NCBI GenBank assembly: GCA_033807775.1
Contig: CM066314.1
Location: forward strand, 37,865,501-37,929,500
From: Saussurea involucrata
Taxonomy: Eukaryota; Streptophyta; Magnoliopsida; Asterales; Asteraceae
Length of the DNA: 64,000 nucleotides
Direction: 5' to 3'
Under the pieces are notes generated by a model that did no database searches, was not told the DNA's origin, and saw only the letters and a list, made by a program, of their open reading frames with translations. The translations under genes were made by a program, and so were the position numbers. The stretch's first letter is position 1. Every line of letters starts with the position of its first letter. This document shows positions 46,599 to 57,694 of this stretch, piece after piece.

Positions 46599-48080
46599 AC
46601 TATAAATCGGACTCCATATTGAGCCATCAAAATCGGACAAGATGTCCCCAAAGACTCCCTTAAAGTTAAACCGAGCAAAATGCTCAAAACCCATTAGACC
46701 AATAATTAACGGTCCACAAAATATAAAATACATTCAAGCATCGCTTAGGTAAACATACACCGTAAAATCATCATTAACCCAAAACTCGACACATGTTAGA
46801 ACAAATGATTTCCCCAAAGGGACTCATACTTCAAAATTCTCAAAACGACTCATGACACGAAAACGTGCATTTTCCCAAATGATTTATAAAAGCAATTACA
46901 CCAACATGATTAAACCATTGAATAAGATCAATTTGAGCAATATATCATTTAAGGACATATCTATGATTTCTACACATCAAAATATCCCAAAAATCCAAAA
47001 TATGGGTGTTTTACCATAAAGTTAAACACTTCAAAAGGTTAAACTCACCAAATAACTCAATAATTGATAATTTTAAGTAAGACACACAAATACTTGGAAA
47101 ATAACATTTTTGGCATGTACCACGTTTTCACAAATCAACTTGAACTCACCTTGCTAGATTTAGGCTAAATCTAGATTTTTCCCAAACGTAAGCTCCTTTG
47201 AAGAAACACGAATCTTCAAGCACCAAATCTTCCAAGAACCTAGATCCATAAATTTCCAATCATAAATATTTATCCCCAAACACTTAGAATCATTTCCCCC
47301 AACATATTACATCCAAACTCACCAACAAATCAAAACCCTAATTTCCAAAAATAAAGAGAAGAGAAGGTTACCTCAACCACCATATGAATCCTCCAACCAA
47401 ACACTTATAGTGTTACCAAAGTGAGCTTCAATCTTCATTTCATCCAAAGAAAGGAAAGGGTTGGGTAAAACTCTAGAAATGTAGAAATCTCCCAAAACGG
47501 AAGTGAGTTAGAGAACTTTGATCTTTTACCCTAAATCATTGCTAAAAAGTGAGGGATTTGCTTTGAATCACAAGATTCATGGCTTTAGAGGCTCTAAAAC
47601 GAATTTAGGGTTTGGGGAGAGTTTTTGAGAGAAAAAAGGTAGAAGTGGGTAAAGAGGGAATGAGAGAATGAGAGCAAAAATCGGGTTATAAGACCACTGC
47701 ACCCCGACCGCGACCTTGCCAAGGCGATTGTGCCCTTGGCACTGTCGCGGGTCACAATCGCCGCATATGTACCGCAACCTTCCTCCTCCTCACGAGAGTG
47801 CCCCGCGAGAGTGCCCAATGGCACAATCGCGGGCACTGCCGCATACGTACCGCGAGGGGATGGCTCTCAGTGACCTCGCCCTCAGCGATAGTGACCATGT
47901 CACAGTCGTCGGGCATAGTCGCGCCATATATGCCAGGGCCCGAATTTGCTTTTCCTCCGAGTTGCTCTCGATCTGGTGAGTCTCCTGCGCAAGGTATTTC
48001 CCCGATATCAAACACACATCAAAATGTTTCGAAGAACATTCAAATAATCCATTTATCTTAATAGAATTTCGGGTGTTACA
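46599..48080. other. Second half of the solo-LTR-like element, no gene
   Basis: AT-rich to about 47690, then a GC-rich block (47694-47990) with overlapping ORFs on both strands that I regard as chance products of composition. It ends TTTCGGGTGTTACA before the AATCT duplicate. Confidence 0.6.
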
Positions 48081-48189
48081 AATCTACATGCCATGAATCA
48101 GACTGCATGACTGTTTCTTCAGACTACACACCTAACCTTCATCTGATGTTTCATTAAACCAGTTCCTTCAAAACCCAGGCTGTATTCAT

Positions 48190-48419
48190 AAATCTTCATA
48201 GGGTTCAACTACGGCTTCTTTAAAATTTCTTGATTCATCTGCTTCTTCAACGGAGATGTTTGATTCTAGTTCAAAGTCGACTTCATTAACGACTATTGCT
48301 TCATCAGCAACATCAACATTCATGTTTGGTTCATGTTCTTGTTCAATAGCGGCTTCAATGACAATGTTTGGCTCCGCTGCAACGTCCTCTTGAATATCTA
48401 AATCTAATAATCTATCAGA
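48190..48419 (-). pseudogene. Acidic repeat-like ORF fragment in the TIR element
   Basis: On the minus strand an open frame of ~75 codons ends at a TGA near 48192. It is Glu/Asp/Val-rich, with a block 'NIVIEAAIEQ'; a second version, 'TIVFEAAFEQ', lies just upstream in another frame (about 48430-48475). The in-frame repeats and strong acidic bias suggest a decayed, captured coding sequence. I recognise no family. Confidence 0.3.
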
Positions 48420-48796
48420 ATAGGAGTAGATGAAGAATCTTGTTCAAAAGCAGCTTCAAAGACAATGGTTGATCCATGGAAGTTTTCCAATGATTTTCTT
48501 GAAGAATCGTATTTAAGTTCTTGACGAAGACGATTTGGAAACTATATGAAAATGGTGGAGGATTTCATGGGATTTGATAATCATGAACATCAGTTTACTT
48601 AATTAGCCGGTTTTCTCATTTTTCAATCTGCCAAAAATACCCTTTAGTGGGTATTTTAATTCATTATTAAAATAATAAAATTTTAAAATTCAAAAAGAAA
48701 CATTTGTATTAATCTTAACCGTTGATTACTATTTTAATGGTTATGATATGGGTTGCAAGGGTTTCAACCTTTTTGAGGGTTGCAAAATATCCTCCC

Positions 48797-48819
48797 TATA
48801 TATATATATATATATATAT
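48797..48819. repeat. (TA)n tract between two MULE-type ends
   Basis: About eleven TA units separate the right end of the 27772-48796 element from the left end of the MULE. Confidence 0.95.
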
Positions 48820-51648
48820 GGGAGAGATATTATGAAAACCACCCTAAGTTTGAAAACTTTGAAAACCACCTTCAACCAATCAGATTTTTTCTTAAACATT
48901 ATTTGATAATTATAATTAAGAGGGCAATTTCGTCATTTCTGTAATCTGGTTCTTAATTATACGATTTTTTTGATAATTTCAATTTCCTTAATTAAATAGA
49001 TATTATACCGATTAATTAGGGAAACTCGATTTTTTTCATTTTGAATCGATGAAATCAACAACGGTTTTCATTAGGATCACGGTTATCTCTAACTAATTTA
49101 GAACGGTTTTTATAATAATACCCAATCACAATGCATTTTCAATGTAAACAATCTGTGAAGAAAAAAGATCAAGAATTCACAATTCTCAGTTAGTTATCGA
49201 TGGCGAACTCAGACGATGAGCCATTATCTCTCAACGAGATTAATGTTCAAGATGTTTTCACAACGATGATACATTTCTTTCGTCGTTTGTTACACCTCAC
49301 GTTGCTGAAACAGTCCATGAATCCGATGCAGCCCATGATTTCCCAGTCGATAATGGCAACAATAAAGAAACAAATGGTATTCATAGTTTTTTAATCCCAA
49401 TGCCTGATGTGAACAAAAAAATGATGCAATTCATTGTTATTTTATAGCTTTTTGTTTTTTTATCGAAATTAATTTTCCGTCATTATGTTGTTAATGGTAG
49501 CGACATTGAATCAACATATGGATGAGTCTCCTGGAGGGACGAAGTTCTGGTATCCCATTGTAGGCGAAGATGTTTCAATAAGGGTTGGTGACAGATTTCA
49601 TTCCGTCCAAAGTGCCGAATTAAGTTATAGGAAATACGCGGAGGTTGCTGGGTTTGATGTACGTTTAGCAAATAAAAAAATAACAAAGCAGGTAGGATAT
49701 CTACCCGTTACTTTTTTTGTAGTAAACAAGGGATACCAACTAAGAGGGAGTTTGATTCATTTGAGGTAGCCCCAGGTGAAAAGAAGAAACGGAGATCTAG
49801 TTATAAGAGGACCAGCTGTTTAGTTAGTTTAAAGGTTCGTTTTGTTAATGAGATTAGAGAGTATGAGGTGTATAAGTTTGTTGAAAGGCACAACCATATG
49901 TTGTACCTTTCCGAAGATAGGATGTTTTCGCGGTCTAAGAGGAAACTTGGGTTCATAGAACGTAGGAATGTTTTACATGCATGTGCCTTAAAAGTCGGCA
50001 TCACCCAAAATCACAGAATGAATGAGTCAATTAGGGATGGTATAGAGACATCGGGTGGTACTGCAAGGGATCACATAAACTTTAAAAGGGATGTTGTTCA
50101 TTTTGTCGGAAACAAAGACGCACAAATGTTGATCAACAGGTTGAATAATAGGCATGAGTATTGTCCGGCGTACTTTATTTAGTACAAGGTTGAAGGGAAG
50201 GAGTTGATTGCATTATTTTGGGCTGATGAAACTGCCCAACGGAATTATAGTGAATTTGGTGATACGATTTCATTTGATGCTACATATCGAACAAACAAGT
50301 AATGGATCTTCTTACCTTTTTAGTTGTTGTTCATTCATACTTTTGTTGTCACATTGTTTAATTAATTAACATGTTGTTGTTTTCCAGACAGGCGATGATA
50401 TTCGTACCGTTTGTAGCTGTTGACAACCACAAGAAATCGGTTGTGGTTGGTGCTTCCTTAATTTCATCCGAGACTGTGCCTAACTTTACGTGGGTATTGA
50501 TGTCATTCATGAAATGCCATAGAAAGCAGCCGAAGTTTGTTATTACTGACCAATGTGCGTCAATGAAACAAGCTATACCGGTTGCCTTTCCTGACGAAAA
50601 ACACCGTCTTTGTATGTGACATATTACAAAAACGTTTAATGACAAGGTAAGGGTTAAAAAGTTTATGCTAATTTTATAGATAAGTAATGTGTATCAATAT
50701 TCGTTAAAATTTATTTTTCGAGTGAGCGCACATATTGCGAATGCTACTCCGTTCAAGAGTGAGATAAACAAGCTTGTTTGGAATGTGCATATCGAACCAG
50801 AAGACTTTGAGGTGAAATGGAATGAGTTGATGGATTCATATGGACTTCGTGGTGATGCATGGTGGGAAGAGATGTACCAAATAAGAGAATCTTGGATTCT
50901 GTCATACTACAAGAACTCATCTAGGTCTGGACTTATGAAAACCACTTCTAGGTCTGAGAGTATAAATGCGTTTTTCAGAGTCTATGCAAAGTTTTGGGAT
51001 GATTTGCTTTTTTTTCTTGGCATGTTTGATCTTGCTATCGATAAGCAACGACGTAAACATTGTGAGTTAGAGGTTGAAACTCGAACAACCATTCCTCGTA
51101 TGCTATCTCCATCCAAACTCAAGGCTCAGGTGCGTGATACATATACCCGTACTATTTTTTTAGATATTCAGAAGGAGATGAACAAAGCAGTTTGGTATTG
51201 TACACTTAAATGTGTTGAGGATGGAGATGAAAAGAAGGTGTACCATATTAAGCATTATAACAAGCAATCTGAATTAAAGACTATGTACACGGTATGTAAA
51301 TGAATTTATTGTTAAATATCATGTTTCACTGATTGATATTTGTTTAATTGTTTATATAGTTGGACTAATTTATAAATTTATTTTGTAAGGTTGTGCGTAT
51401 TCCAGCCGATGAAACATTTGATTGCAATTGCAATCACTTCGTAAGGAATGGCATCCTTTGCCGGCATATTTTTAGTGTGATGATTCATGGAAAGTGACAG
51501 TGATCCCACAAAAGTATATCCTTCGTCGTTGGAGACGTGGTTTAGTTCCGGTTGAGACTATGCCGGCCCGTTCTCGTTATGGTGAAATGGATGTGGAGAA
51601 ACAAGGGTTGATCAACAAGGCGGTGACGTTGTTTGACCGTATTGTTGG
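48820..51648 (+). mobile_element. MULE (Mutator-like transposon), left part
   Basis: It begins GGGAGAGATATTATGAAAACC right after the (TA)n tract and carries a MULE transposase gene with FAR1-like N-terminus. Its right end is not in the window: the Copia element at 51649 interrupts it just after the SWIM region. The (TA)n tract may be or contain its 9-bp target duplication, but this cannot be proven from one side. Confidence 0.8.
49200..51648 (+). pseudogene. MULE transposase with FAR1-like DNA-binding domain
   Basis: The transposase would bind TIRs and cut and rejoin DNA. A start at 49200 (MANSDDEPLS) is followed by a frameshift near 49260. The FAR1-type DNA-binding part lies at 49500-49690 and 49740-50180. 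The MULE DDE region has Asp in 'FDATY' (50273-50287), Asp in 'VITDQ' (50548-50550) and the downstream 'SRSESINAFF' block (about 50950). A SWIM zinc finger, 'CNCNHFVRNGILCRH', lies at about 51424-51468. Introns are likely: 50299-50387 has GT...TTTCCAG borders and joins in frame. Inactivating changes include a frameshift near 49735, TAG at 50180-50182 and TGA near 50618 in 'HRLCM', where the family has Trp. FHY3/FAR1 transcription factors arose from such transposases, but the TIR and decay argue for a transposon. Confidence 0.85.
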
Positions 51649-52394
51649 TGTTGGTTCCTGTTTTGCTTAACAATGATGATTCTATCTAATAGTTCAAACA
51701 AGATATAATGCGGAAGCGTTTTTAACGAACTAAAAGATATAATAAGGTAGAAGAACACACAATATCAAATACGTGAAATGTAAATAACACAGATAAATAA
51801 CTCAATGATTCACTGTATTTGATATAAATAAGAACACCAAGAACACCGATGATATAACAAGAATTCTGTTCTAATGGTGTGTGTGTTGTGCAAAGCTTAA
51901 TAGAAGAACTCAACATGAGTCTTCTATTTATACTACTTCTAAAGGGGACAAGTTCTGGACAACAAGGACTGAAGGTACTAAAACACTATTCTGGTACTGT
52001 TGTTAGTACAACGTTAATTAAATGCGCCGACTTCTACTAAGGCTAAGACCCATCAGAGTTTGACACGTGGAGTTGTCAGGTCATGCCTTGTACGAATGAT
52101 CTTCAGGATCTTCGTACAGCAGAAATCGTGAGAAGCACGATTGTCCTTGTATAGAGCTCTAGTCTTTTATACCACAGAGGATTTGTCAAGTATGACAGAG
52201 GCTCTGTGGCCTTGTCCGCATTGAAGAGTCTTCTGGTGATTCTTTACTTTGGTCTTCTCGGTTACTCGGTTAGAGCCTCTGTCGAAAACTTCCATCCTTC
52301 GGTCTTCTCGGTGACTCGGCAGATCCTCTGTCGAAGACTTTTATACTTAGCCTATTTTTCAATACTTCTATAAACAGAAAGATTGGAGCTAACA
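51649..52394 (-). repeat. 3' LTR of the Sirevirus-type element
   Basis: On the plus strand it starts TGTTGGTTCC and ends GGAGCTAACA. The left border could instead be 51643 (TGTTGGTG) because the other LTR is not available. The right border is fixed by the polypurine tract. Confidence 0.75.
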
Positions 52395-52408
52395 ATCTCC
52401 CCCTAAGT
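52395..52408 (-). other. Polypurine tract of the Sirevirus-type element
   Basis: ATCTCCCCCTAAGT on the plus strand gives ACTTAGGGGGAGAT on the sense strand, next to the LTR. Confidence 0.88.
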
Positions 52409-52580
52409 ATTGAAAAATAAAAAATTGAAAAGTGCAAGGTTTTCTAGGCTAAGTACATGATAAGAGGTGTAACAATGTACCTCAAAAGTTTTTACTTTTC
52501 TTTCATACAAAATTATGCCAAAGGCACTTACAGTTAATTACATTATGAAAGGAAAGATGTGCATAGGTTGGTAGAGGATA

Positions 52581-55500
52581 TCAGACGTTGGCATCTTTGA
52601 AGTCGTTGAAACTTCTGTTGTCGAATCCTAATTCTTTAAGCTCGTGATAGAATCTGATGCAGAGGGTTCTGAAGTTGATTGTTGAGTCGATGACCTCTAT
52701 CAGTCTATTTGCAAGAGCTTGATTCATGGGCTCTGTTCCTCTGTGCTCCATGAGGATAACTCTAAGCTCTGTCAAAGTACTTGTTGCATACTTTTGACAG
52801 TCCATCTCTACGAACAGTCTTGACTTCCCAGCAGGATCTTGATAGACTAACCCAACTCTTGGAGATGTAATGATCGAGTTTGGTATGGCAGAGGATGGGC
52901 AGTCATCTTCTGGTGGTTTTAGACTTAGGTTTCTTACTCCAAGATCTCGTCCTAATTGGAAGTCGACAAGGCTGTATAGCAGAAGTTTCTCATGCATGGC
53001 TTTCCTTATTACCCTGTATGCCCTTCGATGTGCATCTGTTGTGTAGTTCTCTTTCGTCCAGTTGAGAAGGTCGGGTAGGTCGTAGGGATTTAGATTTCTC
53101 AAATCAGCATCTGAGAATTGGTTTACGATTATATCCTCCCTATTGACCTTATATATGTTGTAGGAAACCTTAGGTGCGTTTTTGGTTTGAGAAAACTTAC
53201 AGTATATGACCTTGTCGATTTTGGAGGTTGGGAAGACTTGGTGTTTTGGCTTGGGTGTTGTTCTTGTGAAGATATTTTCGAGGTCAGCACGAAAGTATGG
53301 ATCTTGAATGGATGGTGGCAGAGGATCTCTGGCAGTTCTGTTGTACAGATATATGTACACCACCTCTTCCATCTGTTGTGGAGGTGCACCGGGTGGAGGC
53401 ATGGGCCTGCGCAGAGCCGCAAAGCATCCATTTGTTTCATAATTTGGGCCACTCGATCCTCTGTGAGTTTTGCCTTTGGATCCAGAACAGGTATTTTTGA
53501 CAGAGGGGTAGCACCGAAAGCCCAATCTTCTTCTTCTGGCTTTGATGTCACATAGGCGTCGAAGGAGCTTTTCATCAATTTCTCTGCTGGTTGATGCTTG
53601 GGCTTCTTCTTCTTGGGTTCCTCTGTCATTATCCCCTTGCCTTTGTCTTTTGCCTTCGGTTGTAGATCTTCTTGTAGAGATGGGGTTGCCTCTGTTGGTT
53701 TTGTCTTTTAGGGTTCTGAGGGCTTCGAAGGAGGTACTTCTGAAGTTTTGGGGGTTGCCTCTGATGGTTTTGTCACTTGTGTTTCTGAGGACTTGGTTGG
53801 TGAGGCTTCTGCGGATTTGCTCAAATATTTTCTTTTGTGAGCAATCGACATGGTTCTGGTTTTGGGTGTGGGAGATGGTATCTTGGTTTCTTTTGGTGTT
53901 GGAGAGGGGGGTTCTTCTGGTGATTTTGGTTTTGGTGATTGGGATGGTTGATCTTCTTCGGAGGATGTCAGGATTTGAAATTGTTCACGGGTTGGCACAT
54001 CTTCTCCGAATACAGAGGTTGTTTCCACAGAGGTGGGTGTTGCCTCTATGGTCTTCTGTTGTTGATCTTCTTTGGTTTCAGGTACCTGGGTTATGATTGG
54101 GGTTTCTTCAGAGGGTATTTCCACAGAGGTGGTTGTTGCCTCTGTGGTTTGTTGTTGGTTTCCTCCTTGGGTTTGAGTTGGGGGAACGTGGTTTAGCGGT
54201 TCTGCTGATACCGGTGGAGCTGGGAGACCTCTGCTTGCAGCTTTCTCCCTTTGTTTCTCCCCCTCAGGATGATCTGATGGACTATCAAAGTCATCATCAG
54301 AGTCATCATGACCCTCATCTTTAGTGCCTTCTGCTCTGCACGAAGCTTCTGGCTTTTTGGGTGGTGTGGCACCTGCAGCGATCATCTTTGCGCATAGGTC
54401 GTCACAGAGGCCAAGTAGGGTATGGACCTCTACCTCTGTGTTGAAGCGAATTTTGCCGACGCTTCTCTGAAAGTCTTTGACGTAATTAGCGTTGGCAGCA
54501 ATGAAGGCTCTGATGAACTCGGTGACTTGATCAAGTATCCCTTGCCCAAGTTCTGTGAGCTGTGCTCTGGTCATGTAGTCGGATGGCTGCATGGCCAGAG
54601 TTTGTCTAGTTGTTTGTTCTTGAACAAGCTCAAGGGCATTCTTTAAATCTTCAGGAGTAATGCCCGCAGAAGTTGGCGTTTGAGCTGTCTTCAGTTGTTC
54701 AAGTAGGGCTTTCACATAGCTTTGGAAAGCAGAGGTAGTAGCTTTCTCGAAGTTAGCAGCATCAGAGGTGGCAGAGGTTGTAGCAGTTGACTTCATCTGG
54801 GCTAAGGCATTTTGCACCTCTGTGGTCAGATTGTCCATTTTGGTGTTCAGATCAGTAATGGCCCTGGAAGTTGTATCTGTAAAAGAATCAAAAGAGCTTT
54901 TCAACTCTTTCAATGTGGTGTCCACAGAGGTGACAAGGGTTTGGAACTCATCCCTTGATACATATGGACTTGGTGTAACCTCTGGGGGAACACATTCATC
55001 CCCAGAGTGAGTCCCTGTTCCTTGGACACCTTCTTTTGTCCCTGTATTGACGTTGAGGATGGAAGGATTTCCCTCTAATCCTCGAGCAGAGGCTTTATCA
55101 GCCTCAGACTCTATAGAGGTTCTGTTAAGGACATTGTCTTGATCCACTGCAGAGGTGGGTACAAGAGTATCCTTATGTTGACTCGGAGACTTGTCTAGAG
55201 TCTCTCCGTCTTTGTGCACTATAAGCTCCTCTGAAGAGCCTGTTGGACCTATAAGTGTGTGCGTGTCAGAGGAAACGAATTCCTCTGTAGGGATTTCTGT
55301 TGTGATCAGGGGCGATGGATCACGAACTAAGGGTAAGTCCTTTTGAGAGGACTCCCCTGGAATGGTTTCCCCGGCTATTAGTGGCACATAGGTGGAATGA
55401 ATTTCCTCTGCCTGGTCAGTTTGGGGTGGGTTCGAGCTGTGCTGCTCTTGTTCAATATTACCTTCTGCCACTAGACTGGCGGTAATAGAAGTGTGGGTTG

Positions 55501-57568
55501 CACTAGGAGTTGGTTGGGATTGTGTGCCTCTTCTATTCCAGGCATCTGTTCTGGATTCTTTCTCTGTTGGGCATCCTAACACTACTTCACCATCTATTGT
55601 CTCAGCCTCTCTTTCTATCCTACGGCCCGCTGCTTCTACCCTAACTTCTGTTGCGGCTTCTGCCCCAGTGACTAAGGAGTCGTACATTGGATGAGAGCCA
55701 ATTAATTGCCGTACATGGGGATGCAGAGGTCCTTCGTTTACCTGGGTATCTTCTTCTTCGTCAGAATCTACCTCTGAGACTAAGACTGGTGGGGTTTTGG
55801 TGGTAGTTTTAACCAGATCTTCTGGGCTTGCTCTTAGCACATCAAATCCAGGTTGTGTGAAGGGGTTGTGTAGTACTTCTGGAGTCGCAGACTGAATATT
55901 ATGTGGGGTTTGGTCATCTTCATCTAAGCCAGAAGAGATTCTGAAGTCTAGGGCTTCTGTTGAATGATGAGATAGGGCTTCTGCGGTCTATCCAGAAGGG
56001 TCTAAAGAGTGTGCAATCCCGGGTTGTTGGAGGAAGACAGAAAAATCACCCTGATCTTCTGCATAATTGATGGGTGAAGGTGATTGCAGAGTTTGGTCTT
56101 GGGTTTCTTCGACCATTTATGCTTCCTCTGCGATGGATTGTAGAGGAGTGTGAGGTTTCTTGGATTTCTTCTTGCTCATCCATTTCTTTGGTTTGGGGGC
56201 ACCCTCCTCAAAAGACTTATGTTTTCTCCTTTTTTTGTCTTTTAAAGGAGGGGGAGGTGCAGAAGATTCAACTTCTGTTGCATGAGGATGGGATTGTTGG
56301 GTTTGAACAGCACTGGTAGAGGTTCCCTCTGTCGTTTTCCTTTTCTTGTGAGCTTTCTTCTTCTTGGCAGAGGATTTGCTCTTGGAAGCAGGGGAGAGAA
56401 TTGTATCTCTCAGAGCATGAAAGTTCCCTTGTACCTGTTTGTGTTTAGCCAAGGCCACTGCCCATTCTTCGTCAGACATCCTATCTACAACCCTAGTTCC
56501 TAAGGGGACTCCTAGACGCGGGGGTGTCACAGGACTCGGTTCTGGAGTCCTATGATCGCGTATGTAGTCTAACTTAAGGGTCTCATCTTTTGCATATCCC
56601 AGAAGTGCGGTTGGCAGAGGCCTACAGAAGTCGTGTCCATCTTCGTGCTCTGTTGGAGAGTTCTTTGTCATAGAATACATTCTGGCCATTGGTCCCTCCA
56701 TTGGCCATTTTTGTAGAAGGAGCAGAGGCTCGAGAAGGACACCCAGAATACGCTGATATTGTAGAGGAGGTAGAGCTTCGGTTGATCGTCCTTTGGCCTT
56801 CTGGGTGGAGATTCTGCGGTCAATGGTGTTAACCATTTCTTGTATCATGAGGGTGGCGTAGTCCAGAGGTAGATCGTAGTACACCCCGTACATAATTGCT
56901 AAAATTTGGTGAGAGGATTGGTCTGGACTACCCACTTTCCCAGTTAGACACCTGTTGAGAATGGAGAAGAGTGTATTCCATAGAGGGGGAAGTCGATTTC
57001 TTCTGAAATCATTTCTTTTCCTTAGGGTTATGTTGTATCCCAACATTTCAACAAATCTGCAGAGCTCGGTGTCTGTGGGTTCCTCTGCGTATGCCTTTAT
57101 CCCTAGAAGACCTCTTATTGGTAGACTGAACTCAAGTGAGAACATGGTTCTGTTGAACTTGAGTTCAAGGTGCTCAGATTTGTCTGGTTTGGAGATGTAG
57201 ATCTTTATCTGTCTATCTTCTGGGTCAAATCTGCTGCTTTGCCAGAATTGATTGAGATATCTGGCAGGGGTTTTGTGGACTGTTTTGGTTAGGAGGGGGT
57301 AAAGATAATGATTTTCCAGAATGTGAAGAAGGATGGCATGTGCTTCCCCAAAAGCGGTTTTGGAGGGAACCAGGTATTGGTTATTGGGTTTTAAGGGGAG
57401 AACACGTTCAAAGTGTTCATGTGCGATGAAGTTTTGAAGATGGGTTGTCGGAGCAAAATCTGTTGTGTCGCCGGAGTTATCCTGTTCTAGGTTTCTTGCT
57501 ATTTCAGGATTCTGGGAGTGCTCAGAATGAGATAGGGAGTTCACCGGAGCGTTGGAAGTAGAAGCCAT
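52581..57568 (-). pseudogene. Long extra ORF in the 'env' position, ~1660 codons, broken
   Basis: Three long frames form one former gene: 56117-57568 (483 codons from ATG at 57568), 53708-55840 and 52581-53525. In-frame stops lie at 56117-56119 (TAA), 55988-55990 (TAG) and 53708-53710 (TAA); a frameshift near 53410 leads into the last part. The N-terminal part has a folded-looking region ('FWQSSRF', 'ELCRFVEMLGYN', 'QILAIMYGVYYDLP'), then Lys-rich patches near residues 390-405 and 440-470 that look like nuclear localisation signals. The middle is Pro/Ser/Thr/Glu-rich with a coiled-coil-like stretch after 'SRDEFQTLV'. The C-terminal part is again folded-looking ('DADLRNLNPYDLPDLL'). I see no signal peptide or membrane segment, so 'envelope-like' is not supported. 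Similar ORFs are familiar from Asteraceae retroelements; function unknown. Confidence 0.8.
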
Positions 57569-57680
57569 TTGAGATTTCTTGAAGAATAGAGTAGAATGGG
57601 GAAGTTGTAGGTATTTGCACAGTTCGTTGGAGAAGATGATGGATATAGATTTGTCAAAGGTTTAAGAAAGAATGGGAACA

Positions 57681-57694
57681 GGGTTATATAGTGA
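57681..57694 (-). promoter_or_regulatory. TATA box before the extra ORF
   Basis: The sense strand reads TCACTATATAACCC, close to the plant TATA consensus, 113-126 bp before the ATG at 57568. Pyrimidine-rich sequence follows. Its placement allows a 5' UTR of about 80-90 nt. It could drive a separate transcript; there is no expression evidence. Confidence 0.5.

Larger units (their letters stand above)
28520..48080. mobile_element. Solo-LTR-like element split by nested insertions
   Basis: The ends are TGTAACACCC (28520) and GGGTGTTACA (48071-48080), a perfect 10-bp inverted repeat, flanked by perfect AATCT duplications (28515-28519 and 48081-48085). Its own sequence is 28520-29874 and about 46594-48080, ~2.8 kb. 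I find no second LTR, primer-binding site or coding domain, so a solo LTR left by recombination is the simplest reading. The internal region of the element at 38079-46333 contains related sequence (about 41000-42450). No gene is present; ORFs at 29212-29506 and 47577-48061 show no domain. Confidence 0.8.
27772..48796. mobile_element. Non-autonomous TIR (MULE-like) element hosting a 19.6-kb nest
   Basis: Its left end, GGGGGGAAGAATATTTTGCAACC (given in two parts: GGGGGGAAG then AATATTTTGCAACC), matches the reverse complement of its right end, GGGAGGATATTTTGCAACCC. Both ends touch (TA)n tracts (27742 on and 48797-48819), so the target was TA-rich and no unambiguous duplication can be read. Without the nested LTR elements it is about 1.46 kb. 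The ends are similar to the MULE at 48820 (GGGAGAGATATTATGAAAACC), suggesting a shared type of transposase; that is inference. Confidence 0.65.

Noticed and set aside
47577..48061. Cluster of ORFs on both strands in a GC-rich patch
   Set aside because: They overlap in several frames with no domain inside the solo-LTR-like element; composition explains them.
49200..51648. Host FHY3/FAR1-type transcription factor gene
   Set aside because: The domain order fits, but a MULE-type terminus next to it, several stops and frameshifts, and a transposon-rich context favour a transposase pseudogene.
52581..57568. Envelope gene of a retrovirus-like element
   Set aside because: I see no signal peptide, transmembrane segment or cleavage-site pattern; only the map position suggests it.
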